The position numbers were made by a program, and so were the translations under genes. 64,000 nucleotides of DNA from JALHVH01 sp964544265 (GTDB lineage: Bacteria > Acidobacteriota > Aminicenantia > Aminicenantales > Saccharicenantaceae), in the NCBI GenBank assembly GCA_964544265.1, contig CAZJBD010000002.1, positions 10,801 through 74,800 on the forward strand, in the 5' to 3' direction. Under the pieces are notes generated by a model. The model was not told where the DNA came from and made no database searches. It was given only the letters and a program-made list of their open reading frames with translations. This document shows positions 59,821 through 64,000 of the stretch, piece after piece (the first letter of the stretch is position 1; every line of letters begins with the position of its first letter).

Positions 59821-61021
59821 ATTTCTCTTCCAGCAGCTTGACCAGGTCCCTTGAAAAGCGGGCAGCCTCGGCGCCGTCAACGACACGGTGGTCGAAGGAT
59901 AGGCAGAGAGGGAGGATCGTTTTCACCTTGACCGCGCCGTTCTCCGCCCTCACCCGTTCGCCGATCCGCATGGTGGCCAGGATCGCGACCTCCGGATAAT
60001 TGATAATGGGCGTGGCTGCGTCCCCGCCGATTGACCCGACATTGGTGATGGAGAATGTCCCGCCCTTGAGGTCGGCGAGGTCGAGGGTTCGGGCCCGGGC
60101 GGCCTTGGCCAGATTCCCGATGTCCTCGGCGATCTCAAAAACGGTCTTCATATCCGCCCCCTTGACCACGGGCACGATGAGTCCATCCGGGACGTCCACG
60201 GCGATGCCGATATTATAATATTTCTTGACGATGATCTCCTCGGACTCGTCGTCCACGGATGCGTTGAACATTGGGTGGAGCTTGAGGGCCTCGATCACGG
60301 CCTTGACGATAAAGGGAAGGTAGGTCAGCTTGATCCCCTTGGCTTCGGCCTCGCCCTTCATCCTTTCGTGCAGGGCGATGAGTGCCGAGGCATCCGCTTC
60401 GTCAAAGTGGGTCACATGGACGGCCTTGCGGATGGATTCGGAAAGTCTCCGGGACGTGGCCCGCCTCACTCCGCGAAGGGGGACGTATTCCAAGGGCCCG
60501 TAGAAGTCGAATTTGGGCTTGATCTTTAGCTCCGGTTTCTTTTCGGCCCCGGCGGCCTTTTCCTTGGCGCGCCGGACATCGTCTTCGGTGATTCGTCCTC
60601 CTCCGCCGCTCCCCTCGACCGATGCCAGATCAACCCCGAGCTCGCGGGCAAAGGCGCGGACCTTCGGGATTGCCAAAGACTCTCCTGGAATTGCACCCGG
60701 CACGGCCGCGGCCCGGACAGCGGCTTGAGCTCCGGCTTCTTTAGGGGTCGGCATTCCCGCCAGCGCCTCAGCGACCGCTTCGCCCTTTTCGCCGATGGTC
60801 ACCAGGACCTGGCCGACTTTGATGATGTCCCTGGGCTTAAAGTGCAGTTTAAGGACGGTTCCTGCATAGGGAGACGGCATCTCCACGACGGCCTTGTCTG
60901 TCTCGATCTCGCCCAGCGTTTGGTCGACCTTGACCTCGTCGCCTTCCTGGACCGTCCAACGGACGATCTCGCCCTCGGTGATTCCTTCACCGACGTCAGG
61001 AAACCGGAATTGCTTAGCCAT
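59819..61021 (-). CDS. 2-oxoacid dehydrogenase complex E2 (dihydrolipoyl acyltransferase)
   Basis: A 400-residue E2 chain with one lipoyl domain (Lys43 in IETDKAVVEMPSP), a hinge, a peripheral-subunit-binding domain (about 118-150: AIPKVRAFARELGVDLASVE) and the catalytic domain with the SFDHRVVDG motif (His378, Asp382). It takes the acyl group from E1 to CoA. No E3 gene is in the window. E1 sequence does not decide between pyruvate and branched-chain 2-oxoacids. It starts 2 bases after the E1 beta stop. The stop codon is part of palindromic repeat 2. Confidence 0.92.
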   Translation of the reverse strand: MAKQFRFPDVGEGITEGEIVRWTVQEGDEVKVDQTLGEIETDKAVVEMPSPYAGTVLKLHFKPRDIIKVGQVLVTIGEKGEAVAEALAGMPTPKEAGAQAAVRAAAVPGAIPGESLAIPKVRAFARELGVDLASVEGSGGGGRITEDDVRRAKEKAAGAEKKPELKIKPKFDFYGPLEYVPLRGVRRATSRRLSESIRKAVHVTHFDEADASALIALHERMKGEAEAKGIKLTYLPFIVKAVIEALKLHPMFNASVDDESEEIIVKKYYNIGIAVDVPDGLIVPVVKGADMKTVFEIAEDIGNLAKAARARTLDLADLKGGTFSITNVGSIGGDAATPIINYPEVAILATMRIGERVRAENGAVKVKTILPLCLSFDHRVVDGAEAARFSRDLVKLLEEK

Positions 61022-61023
61022 GT

Positions 61024-61998
61024 TCAGAACTCCATCAGCCGTTTTATGCCCAGGAAGATTCGTTCCGGGTTCGGATAGTAAACGTCCTCACCCTTCGGAA
61101 GCGGGGGAGTGACGTCCCATCCCGTGATTCTCAGGACCGGAGCCTCAAGACTGAGAAGGGCTTTTTCGCCGATGAGGGCGGCTATCTCCGCGCCCAGGCC
61201 GCAGGTTTTGGGCGCTTCATGGACGACAAGGGCCCGGCCCGTCTTTTTGACCGACTTGATGATCGTTTCCCGGTCCATCGGAGACAAGGTCCTCAGGTCG
61301 ATGACCTCAGTGCTCCAGCCGCTCTCTGCAGCCCGGACGGCTGCCCGCTCCGCCAACGGGACCATCGCACCCCAGGCGATGATCGTCAGGTCCTTGCCTT
61401 CCCGGGCGATCCTTGCCTTCCCGATCTGCACTTCGTAGGCTTCGTCTGGAACTTCCTGTCTTTCCGCCCGATAAAGACGGGTCGGCTCGAGGAAAAGGAC
61501 GGGGTCTTCCCCCCGGATCGCGGCGATAAGCAGGCCCTTGGAGTCATAAGGCGTTGAAGGGACGACGACGGTCAGGCCGGGGATGTGGCAGAAAAAGGCC
61601 TCCGTGCTTTCCGAATGGTGCTCCAGGGCGCGAACCCCGGCGCCGTATGGAGTCCGGATGACCAGGGGGACCGTGAAACGGCCTCGCGTCCTGTTTCGCA
61701 ACCTTGCGACGTGGGAGACGATCTGATTGAAGGCCGGATAGATGAACCCCATGAACTGGATCTCGATAATGGGCCTAAGCCCGAGGGCCGCCATGCCGAC
61801 CGCCACTCCGACGCCCGCCGACTCGGCCAGGGGAGTATCGATGACCCGCTCGCGGCCGAATTTGTCGACAAGGCCGTCCGTGATCCGGAAGACTCCGCCG
61901 TCCGCGCCGACGTCCTCGCCGAGGATGACGACGCGCCCGTCCCTTTCCATCTCCCCGGCCAGAGCCTGGTTGATCGCCTGGGCCATGGTCGCGTTCAT
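61024..61998 (-). CDS. 2-oxoacid dehydrogenase E1 component, beta subunit
   Basis: A 324-residue transketolase-like beta chain: VVILGEDVGADGGVFRIT, VDKFGRERVIDTPLAESA, GVRALEHHSESTEAFF and SPMDRETIIKSVKKTGRALV are clear. It forms the heterotetrameric E1 with the alpha chain encoded upstream, whose stop it overlaps (ATGA). AAALGL and HHSESTEAF are seen in both pyruvate- and branched-chain-type complexes. Translationally coupled within the leftward operon. Confidence 0.92.
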   Translation of the reverse strand: MNATMAQAINQALAGEMERDGRVVILGEDVGADGGVFRITDGLVDKFGRERVIDTPLAESAGVGVAVGMAALGLRPIIEIQFMGFIYPAFNQIVSHVARLRNRTRGRFTVPLVIRTPYGAGVRALEHHSESTEAFFCHIPGLTVVVPSTPYDSKGLLIAAIRGEDPVLFLEPTRLYRAERQEVPDEAYEVQIGKARIAREGKDLTIIAWGAMVPLAERAAVRAAESGWSTEVIDLRTLSPMDRETIIKSVKKTGRALVVHEAPKTCGLGAEIAALIGEKALLSLEAPVLRITGWDVTPPLPKGEDVYYPNPERIFLGIKRLMEF

Positions 61999-63071
61999 CG
62001 GACGTCCCCTTTTGCGGTCTTGGCTTCTTCGAGCTGTTCTTTGAGGTTCGGCGTCATCGAGCCGTAGGCGAAGGTGAAAAAGTCCTCGACCGACGGCGGG
62101 GGTGCGGCCTCGGCCTCCGCCACCGCTTTCTCCACCTTATCGGCGGAGGCGTCCTGGACGCTTTTTTCGAAGGCCTCGTCCCAAAGGCCTTTTTTTATGA
62201 GATATGTTTTGAATCGTTCGATCGGGTCCTTCTTCTCCCACTCCGCCACGGCCTCTTTCGTCCTGTACTTCGAAGCGTCGTCGGAAGTCGTATGATCCGA
62301 GAGTCTGTAGGTGAGGGCTTCGATGAGGGTCGGGCCCCTTCCGCTCCTTGCCCTTTCCGCTGCCTCTCGGACGGCCGCGTAAACAGCCAGCACGTCGTTC
62401 CCGTCCACAAGGACGCCGGGGAAGCCGTAGGCCGCGGCTTTTTGGGCGATTGTCGCGGCTGCGGTTTGTCTTGACCGGGGAACGGAAATAGCCCACTGGT
62501 TGTCATAACAGACGAAAACGTTGGGCGTTTTGAAGACGCCGGCGAAATTCATTCCCTCGTGAAAATCGCCTTCGGAGGTGGCCCCGTCGCCGAACGTGCA
62601 GACAACAGCCAGCCGGAGCTTCCGGATATTAGCAGCCATGCCGGCGCCGACCGCCTGGGGAATCTGGGAAGCGACGGGAATAGCTAGAGGGAAGATGTTA
62701 AGGCCGTTGGGCGTGCGCAGGCCTGCTTCGTTCCCCATCCAATAAAAGAAATAGGTCGAGAGAGGGTAGCCCAGCGTGAGGTACATCCCCAGGTCTCTGA
62801 AGTACGGGAAGATCCAGTCGTCCTTGGTCAAGGGGAATGCGGTCCCGACCTGACAGGCCTCGTGGCCTCGGCTCGGGGCGTATGTCCCCATCCTGCCTTG
62901 CCGCTGGAGCTTGAACGCCTTGGTATCCGCGGTCCGGGCCGTCACCATATGGGCGTAGATTCTCTTGAGGTCGTTGGGGGAGAGCTGGGGTTCGAGGTCC
63001 TTATTGGCCGTTCCCGTTTCGTCCAGGACACGGAGTTTCTCGCCCTTGAAGGGGTCAAAGCGTTCGATCAT
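61995..63071 (-). CDS. 2-oxoacid dehydrogenase E1 component, alpha subunit
   Basis: A 358-residue TPP-dependent alpha chain. The TPP/Mg motif is TFGDGATSEGDFHEGMNFAG with FVCYDNQWAIS. The regulatory-loop region reads YRLSDHTTSDDASKYR, as in E1 alpha of branched-chain and bacterial pyruvate complexes. I start at ATG 63071, which has GGAGGG eight bases upstream; a longer frame to 63107 would overlap the glutaredoxin-like gene. First of three dehydrogenase genes, 20 bases after the glutaredoxin-like gene. Confidence 0.92.
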   Translation of the reverse strand: MIERFDPFKGEKLRVLDETGTANKDLEPQLSPNDLKRIYAHMVTARTADTKAFKLQRQGRMGTYAPSRGHEACQVGTAFPLTKDDWIFPYFRDLGMYLTLGYPLSTYFFYWMGNEAGLRTPNGLNIFPLAIPVASQIPQAVGAGMAANIRKLRLAVVCTFGDGATSEGDFHEGMNFAGVFKTPNVFVCYDNQWAISVPRSRQTAAATIAQKAAAYGFPGVLVDGNDVLAVYAAVREAAERARSGRGPTLIEALTYRLSDHTTSDDASKYRTKEAVAEWEKKDPIERFKTYLIKKGLWDEAFEKSVQDASADKVEKAVAEAEAAPPPSVEDFFTFAYGSMTPNLKEQLEEAKTAKGDVR

Positions 63072-63091
63072 CACTTCCCTCCTGGCAGCTC

Positions 63092-63370
63092 CTATTTCGT
63101 CGCCCACTCCTTGAGTTTTTCATAGTCGATTTCGCCGCACACCAAGTCGTTCGTCTCCGTGTTGATGAAGGTCGGGGTTCGGAGCTGCCCGCCGCACTTG
63201 GGAGCGATCACGGGCCGGTAGGAGCGCATGAGGTCGGCGTTTTTCTCGTCGTGCCAGACCTCGAGCTTCTCGAGGGCGATTCCGGTCTCCTTGAACAATT
63301 TTTCGACCAGGGGCATCATGCGCGTGCAGTGGGGGCATTCCCTCCCATGGAACATAATCAGCCGTTTCAT
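63092..63370 (-). CDS. glutaredoxin/thioredoxin-like protein
   Basis: A 92-residue thioredoxin-fold protein with the redox motif RECPHC near the N-terminus and a cis-Pro in RTPTFINTETNDLVCGEID. Its small size resembles NrdH/Grx-like proteins reduced by a dedicated reductase. Its ATG at 63370 overlaps the stop of the rubredoxin-FTR fusion gene (ATGA), so the fusion is likely its partner. It precedes the dehydrogenase genes and may protect or regulate their thiols. Confidence 0.85.
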   Translation of the reverse strand: MKRLIMFHGRECPHCTRMMPLVEKLFKETGIALEKLEVWHDEKNADLMRSYRPVIAPKCGGQLRTPTFINTETNDLVCGEIDYEKLKEWATK

Positions 63371-63795
63371 TTTTTCCTCCTGATGAAGAGCCCGCACCAG
63401 CATTCTCCATCCTCTTTGTCCTTGTAGGTTTCGTGGATGAGGAAGTTGCAGGGGCAGACGATTTTGAGGTCCTCGGCGAGGTTCTTGCTGGTCAGGCGGC
63501 AGGGGCAGTACTTGAGACCGTGGTTGCGCTCATTGTTGAAAATCCCGGCTAAAAGCATGTTGACCTTTTCCTTGTCGGGGTTGACCCGAAACTCGTTGCC
63601 CGCCGTGAACCGTTCGATAGCCACGCGGAAGTCCGCTTCGGAGAACTCAACCTCGGTCAAGCTTCCGACCTTCCGGGCCTCCTCGGACGTGACCTCGACA
63701 TAGGCGTGCGGGACTCCGCACGTCGGGCAGATTTCGGGGGGCTTGAGGCCGAAATGAATGTCGTTACAGACAAAACACCGCCAGTATTTTTTCAT
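63367..63795 (-). CDS. rubredoxin-like domain fused to ferredoxin:thioredoxin reductase catalytic chain
   Basis: A 142-residue protein. Residues 4-30 form a rubredoxin-like iron-binding knuckle pair (WRCFVCNDIHFG and PPEICPTCG). Residues about 55-140 are the FTR beta chain with its CPCR, CPCNF and ECWCG cysteines, which hold the [4Fe-4S] cluster and active disulfide. In FTR, electrons pass from ferredoxin to a thioredoxin-type protein; here a rubredoxin-like domain could supply them directly. It is coupled to the glutaredoxin-like protein, the likely substrate. A strong promoter is upstream (63852-63880). Confidence 0.85.
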   Translation of the reverse strand: MKKYWRCFVCNDIHFGLKPPEICPTCGVPHAYVEVTSEEARKVGSLTEVEFSEADFRVAIERFTAGNEFRVNPDKEKVNMLLAGIFNNERNHGLKYCPCRLTSKNLAEDLKIVCPCNFLIHETYKDKEDGECWCGLFIRRKK

Positions 63796-63851
63796 GGATA
63801 TATGACCCCTCGTCCAAATTTTCCCTCCCTGGGTTCCTGCTGTCGCCCCCT

Positions 63852-63880
63852 ATTCTATCGGTCGCCCCCGGCCCTGTCAA
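63852..63880 (-). promoter_or_regulatory. putative sigma70 promoter for the FTR-glutaredoxin-dehydrogenase operon
   Basis: Minus strand: TTGACA (63880-63875), a 17-base spacer and TAGAAT (63857-63852), one mismatch overall. The leader to ATG 63795 is about 50 bases. The rest of 63881-64000 shows no gene. Confidence 0.65.
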
Positions 63881-64000
63881 TTCGCGCCACCTGACCTGAA
63901 AGGAAGTATCTTTTTTTGTGTGGTTAAGACAATGGCGCAGGGGCGCGGCGACACACCCAAGACTCTGTCTGTAATCATTAATCCCCCCAACCCCCCTTGG

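Noticed and set aside
1..64000. CRISPR arrays, IS elements, prophage, tRNA or rRNA genes
   Set aside because: No regularly spaced repeats, transposase or integrase motifs, or recognisable tRNA/rRNA segments were found on either strand by reading.

Overview
The window looks like part of a bacterial chromosome, possibly a metagenome-assembled scaffold (one 10-base run of N at 19995-20004), of moderately high GC. Several features would fit the Acidobacteriota / Candidatus Aminicenantes neighbourhood: a eukaryotic-type Ser/Thr kinase with zinc ribbon and TPR repeats, paired DUF362 and DUF6599 proteins, spd/mitochondrial-type EF-G, short archaeal-type LeuCD and, unusually for a bacterium, archaeal-type GatDE. 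This placement is inferred from gene content only. Promoters resembling TTGACA-(17/18)-TATATT recur, and three of them sit so close to an ATG that leaderless mRNAs are likely.

Layout. 1-13.2 kb: a partial sulfatase-like hydrolase, a dispersed repeat, an orphan multi-PAS histidine kinase, a gatE-gatD-GH63 operon, a leuCD-type pair, a DMT-family and an MFS transporter. 13.4-15.3 kb: a compact promoter-led cassette of two paralogous small proteins plus a radical SAM/SPASM enzyme, a candidate undescribed peptide-modification (RiPP-like) system. 15.3-28.2 kb: Ser/Thr kinase, Tat-exported DUF362 and secreted DUF6599 proteins, secreted beta-propeller protein, a beta-lactamase-fold protein lacking its catalytic residues, glycosyltransferase, LEA-type lipoprotein, secreted transglutaminase and an exported nitroreductase-like protein with a collagen-like insertion.

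28.3-51.0 kb is a large surface-glycan locus. A long leftward operon (38.4 to 28.3 kb) carries Wzm/Wzt-type ABC export genes, glycosyltransferases, a sugar epimerase and HddA/HddC-like heptose enzymes; GmhA and a GT2 lie just upstream on the other strand. Further along are sulfotransferase, methyltransferase, GT4 and GT9 (heptosyltransferase) genes and a GT30-like/GT29-like fusion. The locus ends with a leftward cassette of LPLAT-type acyltransferase, acyl-CoA-dehydrogenase-like flavoprotein, stand-alone adenylation enzyme with a proline-like specificity code, carrier protein and hexapeptide acyltransferase. By analogy with PltF/PltE/PltL and CloN3-N5 it may make pyrrole-2-carboxyl-S-carrier protein and put that group on the glycan. 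This is the most novel prediction in the window.

51-64 kb is housekeeping and transport: a RecA-like ATPase and EF-G, an APC amino-acid permease, GltS, two DUF47(PhoU-like)-Pit phosphate modules (the first with its transporter reduced to a chimeric fragment), a 2-oxoacid dehydrogenase complex (E1alpha, E1beta, E2), and a glutaredoxin-like protein with a rubredoxin-FTR fusion. Two long palindromic repeats (54.0 and 59.7 kb) each supply the stop codon of the adjacent gene. No rRNA, tRNA, CRISPR array, IS transposase or prophage was recognised.
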